NCBI GenBank assembly: GCA_965267185.1
Contig: OZ253937.1
Coordinates: forward strand, 3,224,001 to 3,288,000
Origin: G965267185 sp965267185
GTDB taxonomy: Bacteria; Pseudomonadota; Alphaproteobacteria; UBA6615
Direction of reading: 5' to 3'
Length of the DNA: 64,000 bases
Below, one piece after another: positions 35,029-44,180 of the stretch (positions are counted from its first letter, which is position 1; each line of letters opens with the position of its first letter). The notes beneath the pieces were generated by a model. That model searched no databases. It had not been told where the DNA came from and saw only the letters and a program-made list of their open reading frames with translations. A program made the position numbers and the translations under genes.

Positions 35029-35149
35029 CGTCGCTTGGCGCGATTCCGGCGGTTGAGGCAAATCAGTTGTTCGCCTATGTATGGACCCTTACCGGGCGTG
35101 GCAACCGCTATCGCCGCGCCGGCCAAAGACGCCAAGGAGCGCGCCATCG

Positions 35150-35329
35150 ATGGAACCGCCCGAAATTATCGAAGTCGATAGCCCCACTGTTGCCTGCGAT
35201 GGCGGTGGTGGCGCGTTGGGGCACCCCCGGGTGTTCCTCAACATGGGCGACAAGACGAAAATCGATTGTCCCTATTGCGGGCGCCAATATGTGCTCAAGG
35301 CCGGCGCTGTGGCGTCTGCCGCGCACTAA
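35150..35329 (+). CDS. zf-CHCC zinc-finger protein (NDUFS6-like)
   Basis: A 59-residue protein almost entirely composed of the zf-CHCC domain: VACDGGGG with the first Cys, GHPRVFLNM with the His and IDCPYCGRQYVL with the CPYC pair. It is the bacterial relative of the mitochondrial complex I subunit NDUFS6, common in alphaproteobacteria. AAGGAG precedes ATG 35150 by 10 bases. It may be translated with the GNAT gene that follows. Confidence 0.9.
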   Translation: MEPPEIIEVDSPTVACDGGGGALGHPRVFLNMGDKTKIDCPYCGRQYVLKAGAVASAAH

Positions 35330-35389
35330 CCGTCGAGCGGTCGGACGCTGACCACGCCGGTCTTTCCCGCGCCCCTCGACACCAGGCGC

Positions 35390-35920
35390 TTGATTTTACA
35401 GCCGGTCGACCGCGCGCTGGCCCGGGCATTGATCGGCGACCGCAAGCAGGCCGGCGAACTGGCGGCCGGGCTACTGCACCGTGACTTTCCCGATGCCGAT
35501 CTTGCCGCCAAGCTGCCGGCTTTTGCCCAACGTCTCGACGACGCGGCCAATCCCGCTTTGGGCGCGACGGCGCCCGCCGATACTGGCGGTTGGGGGTTAT
35601 GGCTGTTCGTCTATAAGCCCGAACGTTTGGTCGTTGGGGCGGCGTCGTTCAACGGGCCGCCGGCCGGTGACGGCGCGGTCGAGCTCGGTTACCAGGTCGT
35701 CCCGGCGCACCGCCGCCGCGGTTTGACGGTGGAGGGTTGTACGGCGCTGATCGACTGGGCATTCACCGATTCGCGCGCGCGGCGGATCGTCGCCGACTGC
35801 GCTGCCGACAACGCTGCCTCGGTTCGCACGTTGGAGAAACTCGGATTCAGCCTTGTAGGAACGCGGGGCGACCGCCTCGATTGGCAGCTCGTGCGCACCG
35901 ATTGGCCCCCGCGCGTTTAG
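35390..35920 (+). CDS. GNAT family N-acetyltransferase
   Basis: Acetyl-CoA-dependent transferase with the GNAT pattern: LGYQVVPAHRRRGLTVEG (acetyl-CoA loop), ADNAASVRTLEKLGF and a final VGTRGDRLDWQLVR. The first conventional start is TTG 35390. However, the codons just before it read PLDTRR, and together with the residues that follow form the usual first strand (TRRLILQPV) of this group. Translation may begin earlier, perhaps at CTG 35348; no ATG or GTG exists upstream before the preceding stop. Confidence 0.85.
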   Translation: MILQPVDRALARALIGDRKQAGELAAGLLHRDFPDADLAAKLPAFAQRLDDAANPALGATAPADTGGWGLWLFVYKPERLVVGAASFNGPPAGDGAVELGYQVVPAHRRRGLTVEGCTALIDWAFTDSRARRIVADCAADNAASVRTLEKLGFSLVGTRGDRLDWQLVRTDWPPRV

Positions 35921-35984
35921 ACGCGTCCGGATAAGCGCTATAATTACCTTTCGCATGCCGGACGACGGCGGACGGGAGAGAGAT

Positions 35985-36620
35985 ATGACCGACGAGTCCT
36001 ATATTTTTTACGGCCATCCGCGGTCGGGTAACGCCTACAAGACCGCGCTGATGCTATCGATGACCGATACGCCTTACGAGTTCCGGGCGGTCGATCTAAT
36101 GAGCCGCGGCAACCTCGACCCTGAATATCTCGAGATCAATCCCCTCGGCAAAGTGCCAGTGCTGCGCCACGGCGATGTGCTGTTGCGCCAGAGCCACGAC
36201 ACGTTGCGCTATCTCGCCGAGCAGACCGGCCAATTCGGTCCCGACGGGTGGGAAGAGGAATCGCGCATCGGCGACTGGATCGGTTTCGCCGTCGATTTTC
36301 TGGGGTATGGGTTGGCGCGGTTACGCTTCGAACTTCTCTTTGGCGCCGGCCCCGGCCCGGTGTTCGATTATTTCAAGGTCACCGCCGACCGGGGCCTCGG
36401 CATCATCGAACCGCACCTGGTGGCCAACGAGTGGCTAGCTTGTGGCCGCCCGACCATCGCCGATATCGCCTGTTTTCCGGTGATGAGCTTTCTCGCCGAC
36501 GCCGAGTACCAGCCGGCCGACTTCCCCGCCGTTGCGGCCTGGAAAGAACGGTTCCAGGCGCTGCCGGGTTTTGCCTGGCAGCTCGATTTAATGCCAATCG
36601 AAAATTGGCCGCCGGCCTGA
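35985..36620 (+). CDS. Glutathione S-transferase family protein
   Basis: About 211 residues. The N-terminal thioredoxin-fold domain starts YIFYGHPRSGNAYK and has NPLGKVPVL with the cis-Pro, then RQSHDTLRYLAEQ at the glutathione site. The C-terminal helical domain has PTIADIACFPVMS, the GST N-capping box. GGGAGAG precedes ATG 35985. Substrate unknown. Confidence 0.9.
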   Translation: MTDESYIFYGHPRSGNAYKTALMLSMTDTPYEFRAVDLMSRGNLDPEYLEINPLGKVPVLRHGDVLLRQSHDTLRYLAEQTGQFGPDGWEEESRIGDWIGFAVDFLGYGLARLRFELLFGAGPGPVFDYFKVTADRGLGIIEPHLVANEWLACGRPTIADIACFPVMSFLADAEYQPADFPAVAAWKERFQALPGFAWQLDLMPIENWPPA

Positions 36621-36689
36621 CCAACAAGTCACAATGACGTTAGCCGCCGCCGCTAGCGCGGATGACGTTTGACAGCATCACACCCCGGC

Positions 36690-38087
36690 ATGCAGCATCG
36701 CGTAGCGATGCGTGTACTTGCCATCTCGATCCTGCTCTTGGCCTTCGCCGGGATTGCCCGCGCGGATTTCGATCAAGGGATCGCCGCCTATAGCCAAGGC
36801 GATTTCGACACGGCGCGGGCTCTGTTTGAGCCGTTGAGCGAAATCGATTCCCGCGCCCTGTTCTATCTCGGCCGGATGTATTTTCGCGGTGAAGGGGTCG
36901 CCGCCGACGAGGCGCGCGGCATGGCGTTGTTCGAACGCGCCGCGGATAGAGGTGAAGCCGCTGCCATGTCGGCTCTGGCCGATGCCTTCAAGGAACGTGG
37001 CGAAACCCAGAAAGCATTCGAGTGGCTTACGCGCGCCGGCGAAGCCGGTTTACCGTTTGCGCAAGCCGAGCTTGGGGTGCGTTATGAAACCGGCGATGGC
37101 GCGCCGCAAAACCACCGCGAGGCGATCATTTGGTACGGCAAAGCGGCGCGCGGCGGCAGCGCCATTGGCGCCGCCCGGCTGTATCGGTTGGGTGCCGATG
37201 AGACGCCGGACAAGCATGGCGACCTCGACGAAGTTCGCCAACGGATCGATCTCGCCCATGGCGGCGACAGCCAAGCACGTTTTGAACTGGGAACCTTGTT
37301 CACCGATGTGGGTGCCCACGCGCAAGCCATGGATTGGTACCGGCTCGCCGCCGATCAAGGTCATCACCGGGCCGAATACCAAGTCGGCCTTTCTTTCCTG
37401 AACGGCCGCGGGGTCGGCCGTAGCGAGTCCGGTGCGCTGGTCTGGTTTCGCCGCGCGGTCGGCGGCGGGGTGCCCGAGGCCATGTTCCACCTCGGCAACG
37501 CCTACCGTTTTGGTTTGGGCGGCATCAATGTCAGCGAGGGCCTGGCACTGGAATGGTATGAGAATGCCGTCGAGGACGGCTACAGCCCGGCGACCCACGA
37601 TGTTGTGGAGCTCTACCTCGCCGGAGCCAGGCGCGCCGCCGAAGCGGGCGACCGGGACAGCGCCCGCGCCGAAATCGTCGCCGCGATTGCCTGGTACGAG
37701 CGCGGCGTGAAGCTGGGCGATCCAGAGGTTTCCTACGCCTTCGCCAAGAATTTGCATGGCGGGTTCGGTGACCTCACCGTCGCGGATGTCCGCAGTGCTC
37801 TGGTGTTCTATGAGGTTGCCGCGCAACAGGGCAGCCTGGCCGCGGCGCATGACTTGGCCCGGCACTTTAGCGGCGCGAGTGTTAGCGAAGGCCGGGACGC
37901 TGATTTCCCGACGGTCTATTTCTGGAACGCCATCCTCGAGGCCGACGATCCCGACGACATGCAGGGTTATGGGCGGGCGGCTGCGGTAAAACGCACCGAA
38001 CTGGCCGCAATCCTGACCGAATCCGAGATCGCCGCCGTGTTGCAGCGGGTTGCCGTTTGGCGTGCGCAATACCGCGCGGCGGATTGA
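36690..38087 (+). CDS. Secreted Sel1-repeat protein
   Basis: About 465 residues with a signal peptide (RVLAISILLLAFAGIARA) and at least six Sel1/TPR-like repeats of about 36 residues, for example LGRMYFRGEGVAADEARGMALFERAA and VGLSFLNGRGVGRSESGALVWFRRAV. Such proteins act as scaffolds in the periplasm. The start is ATG 36690 or 36708; the latter places the signal peptide at the very N-terminus. It is 64 bases upstream of polA on the same strand. Confidence 0.85.
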   Translation: MQHRVAMRVLAISILLLAFAGIARADFDQGIAAYSQGDFDTARALFEPLSEIDSRALFYLGRMYFRGEGVAADEARGMALFERAADRGEAAAMSALADAFKERGETQKAFEWLTRAGEAGLPFAQAELGVRYETGDGAPQNHREAIIWYGKAARGGSAIGAARLYRLGADETPDKHGDLDEVRQRIDLAHGGDSQARFELGTLFTDVGAHAQAMDWYRLAADQGHHRAEYQVGLSFLNGRGVGRSESGALVWFRRAVGGGVPEAMFHLGNAYRFGLGGINVSEGLALEWYENAVEDGYSPATHDVVELYLAGARRAAEAGDRDSARAEIVAAIAWYERGVKLGDPEVSYAFAKNLHGGFGDLTVADVRSALVFYEVAAQQGSLAAAHDLARHFSGASVSEGRDADFPTVYFWNAILEADDPDDMQGYGRAAAVKRTELAAILTESEIAAVLQRVAVWRAQYRAAD

Positions 38088-38151
38088 TTAATCCACCGAA
38101 GCGCCGTTTGCGGGTCTCGCCCGCGCGCGCCGAGTGCGCTAAGTCTTGTCT

Positions 38152-41019
38152 ATGGCAAAAGCGGCGAAATCGAAACCCAAGGACGTTGCGGAGAAGCTCT
38201 ACCTGATCGACGGATCGGGATTTATCTTCCGCGCTTTCCACGCCTCGCCCCTCGATGCGTTCCGCCGGTCCGACGGCGTCTACACCAACGCGGTCAACGG
38301 TTACTGCGGCATGCTGCTCAAGCTCATTGACCGGGCGCGCGCGGATGGCGCTTTCGACTATATGGCGGTGATATTCGACGCTGCGCGGAAGAATTTCCGC
38401 AACGACATCTACCCCGACTACAAGGCCAACCGCGACGCGCCGCCGGAAGAGCTGGTGCCCCAGTTCGGGCTGGTGCGCGAGGCGACCCGTGCCTTCAATC
38501 TCCCGGCGATCCAGATGGAGGGCTACGAGGCCGACGATCTGATCGCCACCTATGCGCGCGACGCCGTGGCGCGGGGCATCGACGTGGTGGTGGTGTCGTC
38601 GGACAAGGACCTGATGCAGCTCGTCCGTCCCGGGGTCATCATGCTCGATCCCATGAAGGATGTGGTGATTGGCGCCGAGCAAGTGGTCGAAAAGTTCGGG
38701 GTTGCGCCGGACAAGGTGATCGATGTGCAGTCGCTGGCCGGTGACAGCACCGACAATGTGCCCGGCGTGCCCGGTATCGGCGTCAAGACGGCGGCGCAAC
38801 TCATCGAGGAGTACGGCGACCTCGATACGCTGCTCGACCGCGCCGAAGAGATCAAGCAGCCGAAACGCCGCGAGAATTTGATCGAGAACGCCGAGATGGC
38901 GCGCATCAGCCGCGAGCTGGTCACCTTGAAAGACGATGTGGCGACCGAACACAGCGTGGATGAATTTGCGCTCGCCGACCCCGACCCGGCGACAGTGATC
39001 GCGTTCTTGAAGGAGATGGAGTTCCGCACGCTGACGGCGCGGGTCGAAAGCCGCTTTGTCGCCGAAGGTTTGCTCGATGAATCCGAGCTGGCCGATGCCG
39101 CCGGCGCTCCCGAGGATACCGGCTACGAACTGGTGCAGGACGAGAAAGCGCTGACGGCGTGGATCGAGGCGGCGCATGCGGCGGGCATCGTCGCGTTCGA
39201 TACGGAAACGACGTCGCTCAACGCCATGCAGGCTGAGCTGGTCGGCTTTTCGCTCAGCACCGCGTCGGGCAATGGCTGCTACGTGCCGGTGGGTCATGTC
39301 GACGGCGCGCCCACGGAACTCGATCTCGACGGCAGTGGCGGCAACAAAGGCAATGGCGAGATCAAACAGATTCCCATCGCCAAGGCGCTGAAGCCTTTAA
39401 AGGAACTGCTTGAAGACCCGTCAGTCCTCAAAGTGGCTCACAACGCCAAGTACGATTTGTTGGTGCTCACCCGCGCGATAGAAAAGCACCTGCCGGCCAA
39501 GAAGAACGGGGCGCCGGGGTTCCAGCCTGCCGCGATCGACGACACGATGCTGCTGTCCTATGTGCTCGATGCGGGCCGCACGAAGCATAATCTGGACGAC
39601 CTCGCCTTTCGCCTGCTCGGCCACGAAACGATCAAATTTTCCGATGTCGCCGGCAGCGGCAAGAAACAGGTGACCTTCGCCGAGGTGCCCCTCGATGCGG
39701 CGCGCGATTACGCCGCCGAAGACGCCGACATCACCTATCGCCTGCACAAGGAGTTGAAACCGCGCCTCGCCGCCGACCGTGTGACCACGGTCTACGAGAC
39801 CATCGAACGGCCTTTGGTGCCGGTGATCGTCGCCATGGAGCGCGCCGGCATCAAGGCCGACGCCACGGCGCTTAATGCGTTATCGAAGGATTTCGGCAAA
39901 CGCGCCGCCAAACTGGAGGAACAAGCCCACAAGCTCGCCGGTGAGGAGTTCAACATCGGCTCGCCCAAGCAGCTCGGCGAGATTCTGTTCGGCAAGCTCG
40001 GCATCGAGGGCGGCAAGAAGGGCAAGACCGGCGCCTATTCGACCAGCGCCGATGTGCTCGAAGATCTGGCCGCGCAAGGTCACGACTTGCCGCGCACGGT
40101 GCTCGATTGGCGTCAGCTCGCTAAACTCAAGTCCACCTATACCGATGCGTTGGTCGGCGAGATCAACGCCGACACCGGACGCATCCACACCTCCTACGGC
40201 ATGGCGATTGCCCAGACCGGCCGCCTGTCGTCGAACGAGCCCAACCTGCAGAACATTCCCATACGCACCGAGGAGGGGCGCAAGATCCGCGCCGCGTTCG
40301 TCGCCGAGAAGGGCCATAAGCTGGTGTCGCTCGACTATTCCCAGATCGAGTTGCGGGTGGTCGCCCACGTCGCCGGCATCGAGGCGCTGATCGAGGCGTT
40401 CGAGCAGGGCCAGGACATTCACGCAATGACCGCAAGCCAGGTGTTCGACGTGCCGATCGATGAGCTCGGTCCCGATTTGCGCCGCCGCGCTAAGGCGATC
40501 AATTTCGGCATCATCTATGGCATTTCCGGCTTCGGCCTGGCGCGCAATCTGGGCATCCCGCGCGCCGACGCCCAGGCCTATATCGACGCTTATTTCGAGC
40601 GCTTCCCCGCCATCCGCACTTATATGGACGAGACTATCGCGTTCGCCCAAAAGACCGGCTATGTGGAGACGCTATTCGGCCGGCGTATCCATCTGTCAGG
40701 AATCAACGACAAGAACTTCGCCGCGCGCGGCGGCGCCGAGCGCCAGGCCATCAACGCGCCGATCCAGGGTGCGGCCGCCGACATCATCAAGCGCGCCATG
40801 ATCCGCATTCTGCCGGCATTGGCCCGTAAGAAACTCAGCGCCAAGATGCTGCTGCAAGTGCACGATGAGTTGTTGTTCGAAGTGCCCAACAGCGAAGTCG
40901 ATGCACTCATCGATGTCGCCCGCGAGGTGATGGAAGGCGCCGCCGCGCCGGTGGTCAACCTGGCCGTGCCGCTGGTCGCCGAAGCCGGCGTCGGCGACAC
41001 CTGGGACGAAGCGCATTAA
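38152..41019 (+). CDS. polA: DNA polymerase I
   Basis: Full-length 955-residue enzyme for Okazaki-fragment maturation and excision repair. The 5' nuclease domain has GYEADDLIAT. The DEDDy 3'-5' exonuclease domain is intact, with FDTETTSLN. The polymerase domain has LDYSQIELRVVAH, the O-helix RRRAKAINFGIIYG and LQVHDELLFE. ATG 38152 gives the usual N-terminus. The last 83 bases are duplicated at 44183-44265, so the present gene end may have come with the insert at 41020-44182. The encoded protein is unchanged. Confidence 0.97.
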   Translation: MAKAAKSKPKDVAEKLYLIDGSGFIFRAFHASPLDAFRRSDGVYTNAVNGYCGMLLKLIDRARADGAFDYMAVIFDAARKNFRNDIYPDYKANRDAPPEELVPQFGLVREATRAFNLPAIQMEGYEADDLIATYARDAVARGIDVVVVSSDKDLMQLVRPGVIMLDPMKDVVIGAEQVVEKFGVAPDKVIDVQSLAGDSTDNVPGVPGIGVKTAAQLIEEYGDLDTLLDRAEEIKQPKRRENLIENAEMARISRELVTLKDDVATEHSVDEFALADPDPATVIAFLKEMEFRTLTARVESRFVAEGLLDESELADAAGAPEDTGYELVQDEKALTAWIEAAHAAGIVAFDTETTSLNAMQAELVGFSLSTASGNGCYVPVGHVDGAPTELDLDGSGGNKGNGEIKQIPIAKALKPLKELLEDPSVLKVAHNAKYDLLVLTRAIEKHLPAKKNGAPGFQPAAIDDTMLLSYVLDAGRTKHNLDDLAFRLLGHETIKFSDVAGSGKKQVTFAEVPLDAARDYAAEDADITYRLHKELKPRLAADRVTTVYETIERPLVPVIVAMERAGIKADATALNALSKDFGKRAAKLEEQAHKLAGEEFNIGSPKQLGEILFGKLGIEGGKKGKTGAYSTSADVLEDLAAQGHDLPRTVLDWRQLAKLKSTYTDALVGEINADTGRIHTSYGMAIAQTGRLSSNEPNLQNIPIRTEEGRKIRAAFVAEKGHKLVSLDYSQIELRVVAHVAGIEALIEAFEQGQDIHAMTASQVFDVPIDELGPDLRRRAKAINFGIIYGISGFGLARNLGIPRADAQAYIDAYFERFPAIRTYMDETIAFAQKTGYVETLFGRRIHLSGINDKNFAARGGAERQAINAPIQGAAADIIKRAMIRILPALARKKLSAKMLLQVHDELLFEVPNSEVDALIDVAREVMEGAAAPVVNLAVPLVAEAGVGDTWDEAH
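40937..41019 (+). repeat. 83-bp direct repeat, left copy (polA 3' end)
   Basis: The last 83 bases of polA including its TAA. The right copy at 44183-44265 matches at 79 of 83 positions. The four differences are CTG/TTG, GCC/GCG, GAA/GAG and TAA/TAG, so both copies encode the same peptide and stop. It marks the left border of the insert. Confidence 0.93.
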
Positions 41020-41090
41020 AAGGACTTCGCAGACTCAAGTGATTAATAGTAGAATTGGATTTGTAATATACTAACCAAAGCGAGTAGTTC

Positions 41091-42320
41091 GTGAGGTTGG
41101 ACACATATCAGAGGAACGCCCAGCGCACTGACCAAAACAAAACAACTGGTCGGGCCGCTCTAATTATGCCGCTGTTCGGACTGGTGGGCGAAACAGGGAG
41201 CCTCATAACGGCTCATAAAAAGCAACTACGCGACGGAGACACCTATAAGGATTTTAAAGAAGTTGTTTCCGATGATATCGGTGACATTCTTTGGTATGTC
41301 GCTAACATCTCTCACCGATTTGACGTTAGACTCTCTGAAGTTGTAGTTGAGAACATAAAAAAAATAAAACGAGGTGTGAACCTTAATTCCTACAGAGACC
41401 TTAAGCCAAAAGATAAGAAAAAAATACTATCAACGCTGGAAAGATATTTAAAAAAACCGCCGGTAACTTTCTCCGATTACCAAAAGTTTGTTCAGAGAAC
41501 GAAGATATACTCCGAAGAAAGCGAGCTGCGCTTTGTCTCGGTTTTGGGTGTATTGGGTAACACCGCAAAGCTCTTGAATAGGTTCAAGAACTACGACACC
41601 GATCAGAAAACACATGCAGAGTACAAAAGCGTAGTTGCGCATGGACTAGGGGACGTTATCTGGTTCCTCTCTGACATTGCCAATCAACAAAATATTGAAC
41701 TTGAAGCGTGCGCCAAAAATAACATTCAAAAGACACACGAGATTTGGCCAAGTAAAGCTCCGAAACCGACCAAATTTTTTGATCAACGTGCACCTGAAGA
41801 TGAAAAATTCCCGCGAAAGTTCTCTGTCCTATTTAAGGACAAGAACAAAAGAGTGCTTCTACAAGTCAATGGCATGAATATCGGGGATCAGTTGACCGAC
41901 AATTCCCATCGAGACGATGGTTACCGGTTTCATGATGCCTACCATCTCGCTTACGTGGCCGTACTTGGCTGGTCCCCTGTTATCAGATCATTGCTTAAGA
42001 GAAAGCGGCGTTATGACCCTAAGATTGACGAGAATGAAGACGGAGCGCGCGCGGCTCTTTTAGAAGAGGCGATAACGGGGCTTATCTACGACGATGCGCG
42101 TAAGAGAGATTTCTACGTGACGGGCGGGAACGTGAGCATCGATCTTCTGAAGCACATAAACGACCTTACAGAGAACCTGGAAGTCTCCGATGTTAAATCA
42201 TGGGAGTGGATTAAAGCGATCAAGCAGGGAAGTAGGGCATTTACCCAACTACGAAAAAACAAGGGAGGGACTGTAAGAGTGGATATGGATAGGCGCCAAT
42301 TGTCATACCGAAGCTCTTAG
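41091..42320 (+). CDS. MazG-like NTP pyrophosphohydrolase with repeated domains
   Basis: 409 residues from GTG 41091, first gene of the island. Residues about 24-85 are MazG-like (GLVGETG, then EVVSDDIGDILWYVANI). A second copy at about 148-215 keeps GLGDVIWFLSDIA but has lost the acidic residues of the first helix (GNTAK). A third all-helical region (about 270-400) contains GYRFHDAYHLAYVAVLGWSP and ENEDGARAALLEEAI, which also suits an all-alpha pyrophosphatase. Likely hydrolyses a nucleoside triphosphate to the monophosphate. A -10-like TAATAT near 41063 may be part of the promoter. Confidence 0.78.
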   Translation: MRLDTYQRNAQRTDQNKTTGRAALIMPLFGLVGETGSLITAHKKQLRDGDTYKDFKEVVSDDIGDILWYVANISHRFDVRLSEVVVENIKKIKRGVNLNSYRDLKPKDKKKILSTLERYLKKPPVTFSDYQKFVQRTKIYSEESELRFVSVLGVLGNTAKLLNRFKNYDTDQKTHAEYKSVVAHGLGDVIWFLSDIANQQNIELEACAKNNIQKTHEIWPSKAPKPTKFFDQRAPEDEKFPRKFSVLFKDKNKRVLLQVNGMNIGDQLTDNSHRDDGYRFHDAYHLAYVAVLGWSPVIRSLLKRKRRYDPKIDENEDGARAALLEEAITGLIYDDARKRDFYVTGGNVSIDLLKHINDLTENLEVSDVKSWEWIKAIKQGSRAFTQLRKNKGGTVRVDMDRRQLSYRSS

Positions 42321-42328
42321 GACGCCAC

Positions 42329-43048
42329 TTGGAAATAGTACAGGGCAACAATTGCTTAGAGGCGTGGAAAGCCTGCGTAAGGCATCTACTTGCAAATAAT
42401 TTGGATGTTACAAATCTGCTGGTGGAAATTGCTAACCCGGCATTCTTTGATCCGGGATGGATGACTAGGCACAGCCCTTACCATCGGCTGGGGGATGGAG
42501 ACAAACTTGCTGGTGTAATTAACACGGTTTTCCCATACAAAGTTCTTAGAAACGCTCCCAACCGAGCAGCGTTCTACGAAAGCTATTATCGTGCTGCCAA
42601 CCGTCTGCGCCGACAAAAGAGACGCGCAGGGTCATGGGGTACTTATTTCGAGCGTTTGACGAAGTTTGGGGCAAAGAACGATCCCGTGACCATCAACCAG
42701 TTAGAGAATGCCATCCATAAATTATCAACTTGGCAGACCCGCCCTAAGGGAAGCATAGTTTTTCATTTGTCTTCACCTCATTTGGACAACTTGCGTCCAC
42801 GCAATGGCCCCTGCTGGCAGTTCGGTGAAATTGTGTGGAACCAAGATGATTCGCTTGATTTGGTCGCTGTCTATCGTAATCACGACTATTACAGCAAAGC
42901 ATTCGGAAATTTCATCGCACTAGGGCAGTTGCTCAAATTTGTCGCAGACGAAAGTCAGAAAACCTCTGGTAAGTTGATCTGTCATTCGGTCCGGGCAACG
43001 AGCTATGGGCCATCTCGATCCGCCTTAAGACAACTCGCCGACTGTTGA
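42329..43048 (+). CDS. Thymidylate-synthase-like protein
   Basis: 239 residues from TTG 42329; the AGGA ribosome site overlaps the previous stop. It resembles the thymidylate synthase/dCMP hydroxymethylase fold. The N-terminus reads NNCLEAWKACVRHLL, like ENLxEAW of that family. Cys162 sits in RNGPCWQF, where the nucleophile of ThyA lies in a PCH motif. VYRNHDYYSKAFGNFIALGQLLKFVA follows the Y-x-R-S-x-D...N helix of ThyA. The His after the nucleophile is Trp here. It may modify pyrimidine nucleotides or bind them without catalysis. Confidence 0.68.
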   Translation: MEIVQGNNCLEAWKACVRHLLANNLDVTNLLVEIANPAFFDPGWMTRHSPYHRLGDGDKLAGVINTVFPYKVLRNAPNRAAFYESYYRAANRLRRQKRRAGSWGTYFERLTKFGAKNDPVTINQLENAIHKLSTWQTRPKGSIVFHLSSPHLDNLRPRNGPCWQFGEIVWNQDDSLDLVAVYRNHDYYSKAFGNFIALGQLLKFVADESQKTSGKLICHSVRATSYGPSRSALRQLADC

Positions 43049-43052
43049 GATA

Positions 43053-44180
43053 ATGGACGATCGCCCAACTAATACGTCCCAGACGCTGGACCTTTTCAAG
43101 AGCCGTGAGTACTCCGAACTAGTCTCGAGAGTTCACGAATGTCGACAATGCGAAAGGATGGAATGCAGTGCGCGCGTCTTGGGATGGGCGAACGGAGATC
43201 TAAACGCGAAGATAATGTTTATTGGAGAGGCGCCAGGCCGTCTTGGGGCGGACCTATCCGAAATACCTTTTCATGGCGATAAGTCGGGTGACAACTTCGA
43301 GAGATTGTTGAATCAAGTTGGAATATCGCGTTACGAGATCTTCGTGACGAATAGCGTGCTGTGTAACCCCAAGGATGAAAAAGGGAACAATGCGCCACCG
43401 AAGATTGGCGAAATAAACAACTGTTCCAGACACTTGATTGCCCAGATCGATTTAATTGATCCAAAACTAGTTGTCACGCTTGGCTCGAAACCCCTGCAAG
43501 CACTTTCCTTCATTGAACGTCATGAGCTTTCATTGAGACAACACGTTCGAACGAAGCACGATTGGTACGACCGAATCCTTATCCCGGCATATCATCCGGG
43601 TCAGCGCGCAATGATTCACAGGAGTTTCGCGAACCAGCTGTCGGATTATCAGTACATTTCAGAGCAGCTAGGTAAGATCGGGAAACGTGCGCAGCAAAAA
43701 TTCTCTCGATCGGATCAGACTGCGATTTGGATAGCCGGCGAAATCCTTAGTCGTATTCCTTCTTTAACTTACTTTGCGTTGCACAAAATGTTTTATCTGG
43801 TCGAATACGAATACTTCAAAAAGTACAATACGAGGCCGACAGGCTCATACTTAGTTCGACAAAAAGACGGTCCTTATTACGTAGATCTGCACATATCAAA
43901 GCTGAAAAAAAATCTAGAGAATCTGAAGGTTGCAAATCGCAAAAACAAGCTAGTGCTATCTGTGAATGGACCAGACTTTGTCGACTATCTCCAACGTAAG
44001 GATGGAATCGATATGGAGTTGCCTGAGCTATATCCAATAATCGATGCGACGGTTCGGAAATATGAGACCGCATCCGATGAAAAAATGAAGTCCGCCGTTT
44101 ATATGACCCGTCCAATCAGAAATATTCTCAAGCGCGAGCGATCTGGCGAACTCTTGTACAACACGCCGATCGAGTTCTAG
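43053..44180 (+). CDS. Fe-S uracil-DNA glycosylase fused to a DUF4065/Panacea-like domain
   Basis: 375 residues, starting 4 bases after the previous stop. Residues 1-210 are a family 4/5 type uracil-DNA glycosylase: GEAPG at 58-62, Asn100 in VTNSVLCNP, and HPG at 181-183. Cys30, Cys33, Cys104 and Cys124 fit the 4Fe-4S ligands. From about residue 225 a second domain (AGEILSRIPSLTYFALHKMFYL, GSYLVRQKDGPYY, KLKKNL) resembles DUF4065, known as the Panacea antitoxin domain. Such a fusion suggests damage to uracil-containing DNA under the control of a regulatory domain. Confidence 0.8.
   Translation: MDDRPTNTSQTLDLFKSREYSELVSRVHECRQCERMECSARVLGWANGDLNAKIMFIGEAPGRLGADLSEIPFHGDKSGDNFERLLNQVGISRYEIFVTNSVLCNPKDEKGNNAPPKIGEINNCSRHLIAQIDLIDPKLVVTLGSKPLQALSFIERHELSLRQHVRTKHDWYDRILIPAYHPGQRAMIHRSFANQLSDYQYISEQLGKIGKRAQQKFSRSDQTAIWIAGEILSRIPSLTYFALHKMFYLVEYEYFKKYNTRPTGSYLVRQKDGPYYVDLHISKLKKNLENLKVANRKNKLVLSVNGPDFVDYLQRKDGIDMELPELYPIIDATVRKYETASDEKMKSAVYMTRPIRNILKRERSGELLYNTPIEF

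Noticed and set aside
37882..39297. Minus-strand open frame of 471 codons
   Set aside because: It is antisense to the Sel1-repeat gene and polA; composition is typical of a reversed GC-rich frame and no motif is seen.
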